Below, piece by piece: positions 1 to 5,215 of a stretch of 5,215 nucleotides of DNA; the stretch's first letter is position 1, and the number at the start of each line of letters is the position of its first letter. Location: NCBI GenBank assembly GCA_905235765.1, contig CAJOMM010000058.1:4712-9926 (forward strand), given 5' to 3'. Made by a program: the position numbers and the translations under genes. The notes beneath the pieces were generated by a model. The model saw nothing but the letters and a program-made list of their open reading frames with translations. It searched no databases and was not told the origin of the DNA. This DNA is from an uncultured Clostridia bacterium (GTDB lineage Bacteria; Bacillota; Clostridia; Christensenellales; Borkfalkiaceae).

Positions 1-414
1 AGGTTTTCGCCTACGGCTCTTAACCATCAGCCGTATAAAATTTACGTTGCCGAAACGGAAGAAGGCAATACAAAAATCAAAAAAGCAATGGCTCCCGATT
101 ACGGTCAACAGCTTGTCTTCGTCGTTTGTTCGGATCGTGATAACGCTTGGCAAAATCGTTACAGCGGACAGGAAAACGTTCTGCAGGACATAGGAATAAT
201 AGGCGCAACGATACTTTACGCCGCCGAAAACGAAGGACTTGGTTCTTGTTACGTCTGTAATTTCGATCCGAAAGTTTTACAAGTCGAGTTGAATATGGGG
301 TCGAACGTTCTGCCGGAGTGTTTGATTTACGTGGGGTATCCGAGCGATACTGCCGTTCCGTCCGAAAGGCACGCTATAAGACGCGCAATAAAAGATTTCA
401 CGACCTTTATTTAA
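1..414 (+). CDS. Nitroreductase-family FMN protein, 5'-truncated by window edge
   Basis: The reading frame is open from base 1, so the gene begins upstream and 137 C-terminal residues are visible. Near the start is FSPTALNHQPYKIYV, the FMN-binding 'SPSAxNxQPW' signature of nitroreductases with Tyr in place of the usual Trp. In the middle is DIGIIGATILYAAENEGLGSCYV, matching the helix plus 'GLGTCW' turn that contacts the isoalloxazine ring, followed by 'LPECLIYVGYP', the strand where these proteins normally read 'p.alialGyp'. Small family members are about 165-175 residues, so roughly 30 N-terminal residues, including the RRSxRxF phosphate-binding segment, should lie outside the window. Members are cytosolic homodimers that use NAD(P)H to reduce nitro-aromatics, quinones, enones or other electron acceptors; the natural substrate cannot be read from sequence. 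The internal ATG at base 88 is not the start, because family homology continues upstream of it. It ends 16 nt before the lactonase gene and probably shares its transcript. Confidence 0.88.
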   Translation, partial: RFSPTALNHQPYKIYVAETEEGNTKIKKAMAPDYGQQLVFVVCSDRDNAWQNRYSGQENVLQDIGIIGATILYAAENEGLGSCYVCNFDPKVLQVELNMGSNVLPECLIYVGYPSDTAVPSERHAIRRAIKDFTTFI

Positions 415-430
415 TGCGACGGTAAGCGTT

Positions 431-1378
431 ATGAGAGTATATCTTTTTTGTTGTGAAAAGACCGAGAACGGCGGCGGAATTTATTCATGCGAATTGACCG
501 AAAGCGGTTTGTTGGAACGTACGGAGTTTTTCCCTTGCGATAGACCTATGTATGCCGCAAAATGCGATAAAGGTCTGTGCGTACTGCTTCGCCAGCCTTT
601 TGCCGATAGTCAAAACAGCGGATATTTCTTTATAGATAAAGACTTAAAAAATCCGTCGGAAATAAAAGACGCGAAGGGATTGGTCGCTTGCCATTTAGCG
701 GTCGACAAACAAGATACGTATATTGTCAATTATATAAGCGGCAATATAGTAAAAAACGGCGAAAAAGTAGCGCAAAGACATGGGAAAAGCGTTAATTTAG
801 CGAGACAGACGGCACCGCACACGCATTTTGTGGCTCAAACGCCCGACGGGTATTTGGCTGTTTGCGATTTGGGAACGGATACGCTTGCGATATACGATAA
901 AGACCTGCGATTGGTTTCCGAGGCGAAAGTGCCGAGCGGATACGGGATAAGACATTTAACGTTTTCTAAAGACGGCAAATATATTTATGCGGTAAGCGAA
1001 CTCGTTCCGGCGGTAAATATTTTCAAGTACGAGAAGGGAAAGGCGGAAATTTTCGATTCCGTAAAAATAGATTGTAAAAATGAAAAAGCTAGCGGAGCGG
1101 CAATTAGGCTGTCGGACGACGGCAAGTTTTTATACGTTTCTGTTCGCGAAGAAAATGCTATATGCGTATTTGCGGCGGAGGGAGAAAAATTAACGTTTTT
1201 GCAAACGGCTGATTGCGGCGGAGATAGTCCCAGAGATTTCGACATAATCGGAAATTATGCTTTGGTAACTAACGAATTTAGCGGCGGAGCAGTGGTATTT
1301 AAACTTAATTGCGGACTTATAGGCGAGGTCGTTGGCAGGTTTTCTTGCGCGCATCCGCTGTGCGTTGTGAAATATTAA
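431..1378 (+). CDS. Lactonase-family beta-propeller protein (6-phosphogluconolactonase-like)
   Basis: This 315-residue protein has the repeated blade pattern of the lactonase family (PF10282 type, the YbhE/Pgl seven-bladed propeller). Diagnostic stretches in order are APHTHFV (about 128-134), CDLGTDTLAIY (145-155), GIRHLTFSKDGKYIYAVSEL (172-191), SDDGKFLYVSVREENAICVF (228-247), DSPRDF (265-270) and TNEFSGGAVVFKL (280-292). The HTH, RH, E190, R239 and PRDF positions line the central pocket in this family. E. coli Pgl hydrolyses 6-phosphogluconolactone to 6-phosphogluconate in the oxidative pentose phosphate pathway, but many relatives have unknown lactone substrates. The length is slightly short of the usual 330-350, and the N-terminal blades are the least conserved part. 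No signal peptide is seen, so it is probably cytosolic. The ATG at 431 fits the first beta-strand (MRVYLF); the Shine-Dalgarno sequence is weak. A pgl assignment is not secure without zwf/gnd neighbours. Confidence 0.85.
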   Translation: MRVYLFCCEKTENGGGIYSCELTESGLLERTEFFPCDRPMYAAKCDKGLCVLLRQPFADSQNSGYFFIDKDLKNPSEIKDAKGLVACHLAVDKQDTYIVNYISGNIVKNGEKVAQRHGKSVNLARQTAPHTHFVAQTPDGYLAVCDLGTDTLAIYDKDLRLVSEAKVPSGYGIRHLTFSKDGKYIYAVSELVPAVNIFKYEKGKAEIFDSVKIDCKNEKASGAAIRLSDDGKFLYVSVREENAICVFAAEGEKLTFLQTADCGGDSPRDFDIIGNYALVTNEFSGGAVVFKLNCGLIGEVVGRFSCAHPLCVVKY

Positions 1379-1406
1379 ATTCGGCAATAAGTAAAACTTA
1401 AAAGTT

Positions 1407-2060
1407 ATGAAGAACTTACTTATATTTGGGGATAGTTATTCCACTTTCGAGGGGTATATTCCCGAAGGGTATAAAACATTTTATTGCACTAACGGTCGGG
1501 AAGGCGGCGCTGCCGTTTCGAAAATGAATCTCGAAGAAACGTGGTGGCGGCAAGTTCTCGATTTGTCGAAGGATAATTTGATCTTAAATGACAGCTGGTC
1601 GGGCTCGACTATCGGCTATACGGGATACAACGGCGATGATTGTTCAAAATCGAGTTCCTTTATTTATCGCTTCAGGAAATTAAAGGAATCCGGGTTTTTC
1701 AAAAAAAACGTTATCGATACGGTATTCGTTTTCGGCGGAACAAACGACAGTTGGTGCGACGCGCCGCTTGGCGAAATAAAGTTTTCCGACTGGGAAGAAA
1801 AAGATTTGTATTCCGTTTTACCTGCGATATGTTATCTTGTAAAATCGCTGAAAGACGAATTGTCGGGCTCTGAGATATATTTTTTGATAAATACCGATCT
1901 CAAACCTGAAATAACCGACTGCATAAAATTGTGTTGCAAAAAATACGGCGTTTATCCTATCGAACTTCAATGTATAGACAAAGAATCCAAGCACCCCACG
2001 GTTAAGGGGATGAGATCGATTAGTAAACAGGTGCTTGCAGCATATAGAAAAAACCAATAA
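1407..2060 (+). CDS. Cytosolic SGNH/GDSL-family hydrolase
   Basis: This complete 217-residue protein belongs to the SGNH hydrolase superfamily. Block I is FGDSYS (7-12) with the predicted nucleophile Ser10. Block II is NDSWSGSTI (61-69), supplying the oxyanion-hole Gly66. Block III is FGGTNDSW (109-116) with Asn113. Block V is KHPTVKGM (195-202) with His196. Known members are esterases, lipases, acyltransferases or carbohydrate deacetylases. This subgroup, with GYIPEGY after block I and WEEKDLYSVLPAICY in the middle, is common in gut anaerobes but has no established substrate that I know of. There is no signal peptide, so an intracellular substrate is implied. The residue three before His196 is Glu193 rather than the usual Asp of DxxH. 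The start ATG places the first strand (MKNLLIFGDSYS) correctly. It lies 28 nt after the lactonase gene with no strong Shine-Dalgarno sequence, and ends with tandem TAA TAA stops. Confidence 0.9.
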   Translation: MKNLLIFGDSYSTFEGYIPEGYKTFYCTNGREGGAAVSKMNLEETWWRQVLDLSKDNLILNDSWSGSTIGYTGYNGDDCSKSSSFIYRFRKLKESGFFKKNVIDTVFVFGGTNDSWCDAPLGEIKFSDWEEKDLYSVLPAICYLVKSLKDELSGSEIYFLINTDLKPEITDCIKLCCKKYGVYPIELQCIDKESKHPTVKGMRSISKQVLAAYRKNQ

Positions 2061-2106
2061 TAAAACACGAAAATTATAAAAATTAAAGCTATCACCCTCA
2101 ATTTTC

Positions 2107-2134
2107 TTGCGCCTGAATTAAAATTTATTATAAT
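2107..2134 (+). promoter_or_regulatory. Sigma-A-type promoter for the second operon
   Basis: A perfect TATAAT -10 hexamer sits at 2129-2134, with a partial -35 match TTGCGC at 2107-2112 (three of six consensus bases, TTG) at a 16-bp spacing. It lies in the only long gap between genes, about 70 bp before the ATG at 2205. This predicts a transcript start near 2140-2142 and a leader of about 60 nt. The -10 is exactly bracketed by the 6-bp inverted arms ATTTAT (2123-2128) and ATAAAT (2135-2140), which could be an operator or simply AT-rich chance. The weak -35 would fit a regulated or activator-assisted promoter; that is inference. Confidence 0.6.
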
Positions 2135-2164
2135 ATAAATGGTGCGAAAATAAATGGTGATATG
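2135..2164 (+). repeat. Tandem ~15-bp direct repeat at the predicted transcript start
   Basis: The 10-mer ATAAATGGTG occurs at 2135-2144 and again at 2150-2159, a period of 15 bp. The five bases after each copy differ (CGAAA versus ATATG). The first copy overlaps the predicted +1 position and abuts the -10 box, a usual place for a repressor operator, although 15 bp is not a whole number of helical turns. It may also be a small slippage duplication. Only two copies are present, and nothing similar was noticed elsewhere in the window. Confidence 0.45.
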
Positions 2165-2189
2165 AAAACAGATACAGGGAAATCAAAGT

Positions 2190-2195
2190 AGGAGG
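2190..2195 (+). promoter_or_regulatory. Strong Shine-Dalgarno site for the ceramidase-like gene
   Basis: AGGAGG lies nine bases before the ATG at 2205, a perfect match to the anti-Shine-Dalgarno core. It fixes the start of the ceramidase-like gene. It is the only strong Shine-Dalgarno sequence in the window; the genes that follow within operons have AT-rich upstream sequence. Confidence 0.85.
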
Positions 2196-2204
2196 CCCAC
2201 ATAT

Positions 2205-3563
2205 ATGAATAATTTACAGATAGGATATGCCGAAAACATAGTAAACCCGGAACTCGGAATAGCAATAGGCGGATATTACGTTCCGAGATTTGCAAAAGGT
2301 ATTTTAAGCGATTTAAAGACCATAGCGCTTGCGGTAAAAAGCGGAAACGAAACCGCAATTATTATAAGCATAGATAATTGCGAATTGTTTACGAGCGTAA
2401 TACGGAAAATAAAGATTGCTGTACAAGAGAAAACGGGTATAAGCGGCGATAAATTGTTTATTACCGCAACTCATACGCATACGGGGCCGTGTCTGGAGGC
2501 GAACAGAACGTTTTTGTGCGACGAAAAGCCTATTAATGAATACGTAGATTATCTGGTGGAAAAAACTGCCGACGCCTGCGATAGAGCGATAAAAGACCTC
2601 AAACCGGCAAAAATGGGTTATTCGGTAGGGAAAGCGCCCGACAGAATTGCGTACATAAGAAGATATAAGATGAAGGACGGCACGACTATGACGTGTCCGC
2701 CGATTAACGATCCTAATATCGACCATCCGCTCGGAACGCTCGACCAAAGGGTAAACGTGTTGCGTTTCGACAGGGAAAACGCCGAGAGCATAGTCATAAT
2801 GAATTACGGTTTGCATGCGGACACGGTAAACGGCGAACTCATATCTTCCGACTGGGTAGGTTGGACGCAGGAAACTTTAAAAAAGAGTTTAGACGGCGTT
2901 AAATGTTTATGTATAATGGGCGCGCAGGGAGACGTGGGTAGCACGCACGTTTTCCCGACCGACAGCGATATGAACGATACCGAGATAAGTTTCGACAACG
3001 AAATGAAGAGTCCCGGTATGGCGAGATTCGTAGGGCGCGCGCTTGCAGGAACGGTATTGCAGGTTTACGATAAAGTACAATACGTAGACGTGGAAGATAT
3101 AAAGATAATAACCGAAAATTGCAACGTGGAAATGAACGTTCCCGACAAAAAAGATCTTCCGCTCGCGCATAAATACGCGGAACTTCACAAACAAGGAAGG
3201 GACGATCAGATACCGTATAAGGCTATGGAACTGACGACGGTCGTTGCCGAAGCTGTGCGTATGGTAAAACTTGAAAACAGTCCGAAAGAAAACGTAATGG
3301 AATTAAAAGGATTAAGAATAGGAAACGTCGCGTTAGTCGGTATTCCCGGCGAACCGTTTACGGAAATAGGCGAAAAGATAAAGGAATTGGACGGCGCTCG
3401 CGATCTTATAATTCCTTGTGCTTTGACTAACGGTTACGAAGGTTATTTCCCGTCGAAATCGGCTTATCTTGAAGGCGGTTACGAGGCAAGAACTTCCGTA
3501 TTCAAAGACACCGTTTCCGAGATATTGATAAACGCAGCGGATAAAATCTTAAAAAAATTATAA
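2205..3563 (+). CDS. Neutral/alkaline ceramidase N-terminal-domain-like metallohydrolase, cytosolic
   Basis: This complete 452-residue protein resembles the N-terminal catalytic domain of neutral/alkaline non-lysosomal ceramidases. It opens with the family strand IGYAENIVNP and GIAIGGYY. It then has ITATHTHTGP (86-95; candidate zinc ligands His90 and/or His92), NYGLHADTV (200-208; His204), MGAQGDVG (238-245), GIPGEPFTEIG (379-389; Glu383) and ALTNGYEGYFPS (406-417; Tyr411 or Tyr414). These occupy the order of the His, His, Glu and Tyr zinc ligands known in Pseudomonas ceramidase. Classical enzymes are over 600 residues, secreted, carry a C-terminal Ig-like domain and have a GDVSPN motif with the nucleophilic Ser. 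Here that motif reads GDVGST, no signal peptide is present, and the Ig-like domain is missing. True ceramide hydrolysis is therefore unlikely; an intracellular amidase, esterase or lactonase acting on a small or carbohydrate substrate is more plausible. It is the first gene of an operon with glycerate kinase 6 nt downstream. Confidence 0.82.
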   Translation: MNNLQIGYAENIVNPELGIAIGGYYVPRFAKGILSDLKTIALAVKSGNETAIIISIDNCELFTSVIRKIKIAVQEKTGISGDKLFITATHTHTGPCLEANRTFLCDEKPINEYVDYLVEKTADACDRAIKDLKPAKMGYSVGKAPDRIAYIRRYKMKDGTTMTCPPINDPNIDHPLGTLDQRVNVLRFDRENAESIVIMNYGLHADTVNGELISSDWVGWTQETLKKSLDGVKCLCIMGAQGDVGSTHVFPTDSDMNDTEISFDNEMKSPGMARFVGRALAGTVLQVYDKVQYVDVEDIKIITENCNVEMNVPDKKDLPLAHKYAELHKQGRDDQIPYKAMELTTVVAEAVRMVKLENSPKENVMELKGLRIGNVALVGIPGEPFTEIGEKIKELDGARDLIIPCALTNGYEGYFPSKSAYLEGGYEARTSVFKDTVSEILINAADKILKKL

Positions 3564-3569
3564 AAAATT

Positions 3570-4706
3570 ATGAAATTCGTTATTGCCATAGATTCGTTTA
3601 AAGGTAGTTTATCTTCAAAAGTTGCGGGGCAAATAGTCGCGCGCGCAGTTAAAGACGTTTGCACGGACGCGGAAGTTAAAGTCTTTCCGTTTGCCGACGG
3701 CGGCGAAGGTACTGTCGAGGCAATAACCTCGGCGTGCGGCGGCAGTTATCGTGAAGTTACGGTCAAAAACCCGATAGGTAAAGAAATAAAAGCTGTCTAC
3801 GGAATCATTCCGGAAACTAATACCGCAGTCGTCGAGGCGGCGTCCGCGGCGGGATTGACGCTTATCGACGCCGATGAAAGAAATCCTCTCGTTACCACGA
3901 CTTATGGATTCGGGGAGATGATACGCGACGCCATAGAGAACGGGTGCCGGAGGTTCATAGTCGGTATCGGCGGCAGCGCGACCAACGACGGCGGCGTCGG
4001 AATGTTGCAGGCGCTCGGTTTCGGATTTTACGATGAAAACGGGAAAGACGTGCCGTTTGGCGCGAACGGATTGAAAGTTCTAAAAAGCATAAAAACGGAA
4101 AATGCGCTAAATGAACTCGATAAATGCGAGTTCTTGGTTGCGTGCGACGTAAAAAATCCGCTTTACGGAGAGACGGGTTGTTCACGCATATTTGCGAGGC
4201 AAAAAGGCGGAACGGACGAAACTATTCCTTTAATGGACGAGTGGATGAAAAAATACGCCGAAACGACGAAAACGGTCGCAAATGGCGCCGATCCTTTTGC
4301 AAGCGGCGCAGGTGCGGCAGGCGGACTTGGGTTCGCATTTATGAATTATCTTAACGGAAAATTACAACCCGGCGTGGAACTCGTTATAGACGAAACGGGA
4401 TTGGAAAAGGCGATTAAGGATGCAGATTGCGTGATTACGGGCGAGGGCAGACTTGACGGACAGACAATTATGGGCAAGGCACCTTACGGAATTGCGCGCG
4501 TTGCGAAGAAATACGGCGTACCCGTGATAGCGCTTTGCGGCTGCGTGGGAAAAGGCGCTGAAAGATGCAACGATCTTATAGACGCATTTTTCCCGATAAT
4601 CCGCAAACCGTGCAGCGAAGAAGAGGCAATGGAAGAGAATAACGCGAAAAACAATCTTTACGCTACAGCAACGCAGGCGATAAAATTACTTAAGTTAAAG
4701 AGATAA
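3570..4706 (+). CDS. Glycerate kinase, GarK/GlxK family (glycerate 2-kinase)
   Basis: This complete 378-residue protein has the normal length and all the hallmarks of the type I glycerate kinase family (PF02595). These are IDSFKGSLSS (7-16), FPFADGGEGTVEAI (39-52), VGIGGSATNDGGVGMLQALG (131-150), DVKNPLYGETGCSRIFARQKG (193-213), GAGAAGGLGFAF (246-257) and VITGEGRLDGQTIMGKAP (288-305). The family phosphorylates D-glycerate with ATP, in bacterial GarK/GlxK-type enzymes giving 2-phosphoglycerate, which enters lower glycolysis. It acts in the cytosol at the end of glucarate/galactarate, glyoxylate or related sugar-acid routes. The gene starts 6 nt after the ceramidase-like stop and the SIS gene starts 2 nt after its own stop, so translational coupling is likely. 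No Shine-Dalgarno sequence is visible in the A/T-only stretch before the ATG. The name garK or glxK is not chosen because no galactarate or glyoxylate gene is in view. The family call is very secure. Confidence 0.96.
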   Translation: MKFVIAIDSFKGSLSSKVAGQIVARAVKDVCTDAEVKVFPFADGGEGTVEAITSACGGSYREVTVKNPIGKEIKAVYGIIPETNTAVVEAASAAGLTLIDADERNPLVTTTYGFGEMIRDAIENGCRRFIVGIGGSATNDGGVGMLQALGFGFYDENGKDVPFGANGLKVLKSIKTENALNELDKCEFLVACDVKNPLYGETGCSRIFARQKGGTDETIPLMDEWMKKYAETTKTVANGADPFASGAGAAGGLGFAFMNYLNGKLQPGVELVIDETGLEKAIKDADCVITGEGRLDGQTIMGKAPYGIARVAKKYGVPVIALCGCVGKGAERCNDLIDAFFPIIRKPCSEEEAMEENNAKNNLYATATQAIKLLKLKR

Positions 4707-4708
4707 TT

Positions 4709-4757
4709 ATGAAAAAAGAAACGTTAAAACAGGTAAAAGAAGTATATAAAAGCGGAA
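4709..4757 (+). other. Out-of-frame N-terminal segment of the SIS-domain gene (apparent +1 frameshift)
   Basis: An ATG at 4709, 2 nt after the glycerate kinase stop and preceded by a weak AGAGA, opens a frame encoding MKKETLKQVKEVYK, an ordinary amphipathic N-terminal helix. After that the frame turns into a basic, unconserved peptide that stops at 4892-4894. The conserved SIS domain continues in the frame one base further on. Removing one A from the AAAA run at 4748-4751 joins the two cleanly, giving VYKAEMEKYFDEEKF. Alternatives are a real inactivating or phase-variable mutation, an assembly or sequencing error in the homopolymer, or initiation at ATG 4758 with this segment untranslated in that frame. 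Confidence 0.65.
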
Positions 4758-5215
4758 ATGGAAAAATATTTCGACGAAGAAAAATTTTCCGTCGCAGTGG
4801 AACTCTTAAAAAATGCCGAACGGATAGGTACTTGCGGTTGTGGGCATTCAGGGATAATATGCCAACACTTTGCCCATCTTTTGTGTTGTATTGAACGTCC
4901 TGCAAGATTTATTTCTCCTGCGGAGGCTGTGCATGGGGCGACCGGATTTTTGCAAGAAGGCGACGTTATGGTATTCGCATCGAGGGGCGGAAAGACGAAA
5001 GAACTTTTGCCTATACTTGAGATATGTAAAAAGAAAGGCGTTAAGGTTATTACGGTAACGGAAAATCTCGAGAGTCCGTTGGCGACGGGCGCGGACGTAG
5101 TGTTGAAACAATACGTAAATCGCGAAACGGATAAATATAATTCGCAGGGTACGACGTCTACGACGGCGCTTTGCGTAATATTCCATATTTTGCAGACGGC
5201 TTTAATAGAAGAAAC
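4758..5215 (+). CDS. SIS-domain sugar-phosphate isomerase-like protein (KpsF/GutQ-like), 3'-truncated by window edge
   Basis: From ATG 4758 the frame is open to the window end (152 residues visible). It carries a SIS fold: IGTCGCGHSGI (23-33; phosphosugar-binding GxGxSG loop), FISPAEAVHGATGFL (51-65; compare HPAEAxHGDxG of arabinose-5-phosphate isomerases), FASRGGKTKELLPIL (73-87; the S.sGxT.E second phosphate loop), VKVITVTENLESPLA (95-109) and NSQGTTSTTALCVIF (128-142; compare the APTSSTTA segment of KdsD/KpsF). The family isomerises aldose/ketose phosphates or senses phosphosugars, in the cytosol. No CBS domains are visible, and the C-terminus is beyond the window. The first in-frame ATG lies just 10 codons before the domain, whereas relatives usually have another ~15-residue helix; that helix is encoded out of frame immediately upstream (4709-4750). 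An in-frame stop at 4734-4736 prevents any longer start. The tight link to glycerate kinase suggests a shared sugar-catabolic operon. Confidence 0.85.
   Translation, partial: MEKYFDEEKFSVAVELLKNAERIGTCGCGHSGIICQHFAHLLCCIERPARFISPAEAVHGATGFLQEGDVMVFASRGGKTKELLPILEICKKKGVKVITVTENLESPLATGADVVLKQYVNRETDKYNSQGTTSTTALCVIFHILQTALIEE

Noticed and set aside
2061..2106. Intrinsic terminator after the SGNH gene
   Set aside because: The stretch is A-rich with AATTTT/AAAATT pairing possible across 2100-2125, but there is no GC-rich stem followed by a T run.
2139..2165. Two tiny upstream reading frames (ATG GTG CGA AAA TAA and ATG GTG ATA TGA) in the leader as a regulatory peptide
   Set aside because: They arise from the direct repeat, have no Shine-Dalgarno sequence, and the first ATG may lie before the transcript start.
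2313..2816. A 167-codon open frame on the minus strand inside the ceramidase-like gene
   Set aside because: It is antisense to a gene with clear family motifs, and its translation shows no recognisable domain and odd Tyr/Arg/Phe-rich composition typical of a shadow frame.
3639..3648. Alternating CG run (cgcgcgcg) in the glycerate kinase gene, and a similar one near 3032, as a Z-DNA or regulatory element
   Set aside because: Both are short and fall in conserved or ordinary coding sequence where Ala/Arg codons explain them.
4709..4894. The 61-codon + frame as an independent small gene
   Set aside because: Only its first ~14 codons look natural; the rest overlaps the conserved SIS domain out of frame and is basic and unconserved. 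It is better read as the SIS gene's displaced N-terminus.
4848..5186. A 112-codon minus-strand frame rich in Arg
   Set aside because: It lies opposite the SIS domain, whose conserved motifs on the + strand fully account for the sequence; the Arg-rich start is the complement of acg/tct codons.

Overview
The window is a compact stretch of bacterial chromosome with every recognisable gene on the + strand, short gaps between genes, and low-to-moderate GC. Genes rich in A/T also make frequent use of CpG-containing codons (gcg, tcg, acg, gac-g runs). One gene has a textbook AGGAGG ribosome binding site and a perfect TATAAT -10 box, which argues against Bacteroidota and for a Bacillota/Clostridia-type organism. 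The close resemblance of the SGNH and SIS proteins to families I associate with gut Clostridia points the same way. The exact lineage cannot be fixed from the sequence alone. No rRNA, tRNA, CRISPR, insertion sequence or phage signature was seen.

Layout. Positions 1-2060 hold three closely spaced genes: the 3' part of a small nitroreductase-family flavoprotein (its start lies before the window), a lactonase-family seven-bladed beta-propeller (6-phosphogluconolactonase-like), and a cytosolic SGNH/GDSL hydrolase. The gaps are 16 and 28 nt, so one transcript is likely. Positions 2061-2204 are the only sizeable intergenic gap. It carries a sigma-A-like promoter, a small inverted repeat around the -10 box, a tandem 15-bp repeat at the predicted transcript start, and a strong Shine-Dalgarno site. 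I see no clear intrinsic terminator there.

From 2205 a second operon begins: a cytoplasmic protein with a neutral-ceramidase-type N-terminal metal-hydrolase fold, a glycerate 2-kinase of the GarK/GlxK family (6 nt later), and a SIS-domain sugar-phosphate isomerase-like protein (2 nt later, running off the window). The SIS gene has an apparent +1 frameshift in an A4 run near its 5' end: the first ~14 codons are in one frame and the conserved domain is in another.

Taken together, the second operon looks like a small carbohydrate or sugar-acid catabolic unit. A hydrolase would release or open a substrate, a SIS protein would isomerise a phosphosugar, and glycerate kinase would feed phosphoglycerate into glycolysis. 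That pathway is inference. The families are clear, but the substrate is not, and the ceramidase-like protein is the least understood member: it has no signal peptide, no C-terminal Ig-like domain, and lacks the ceramidase nucleophilic serine motif.
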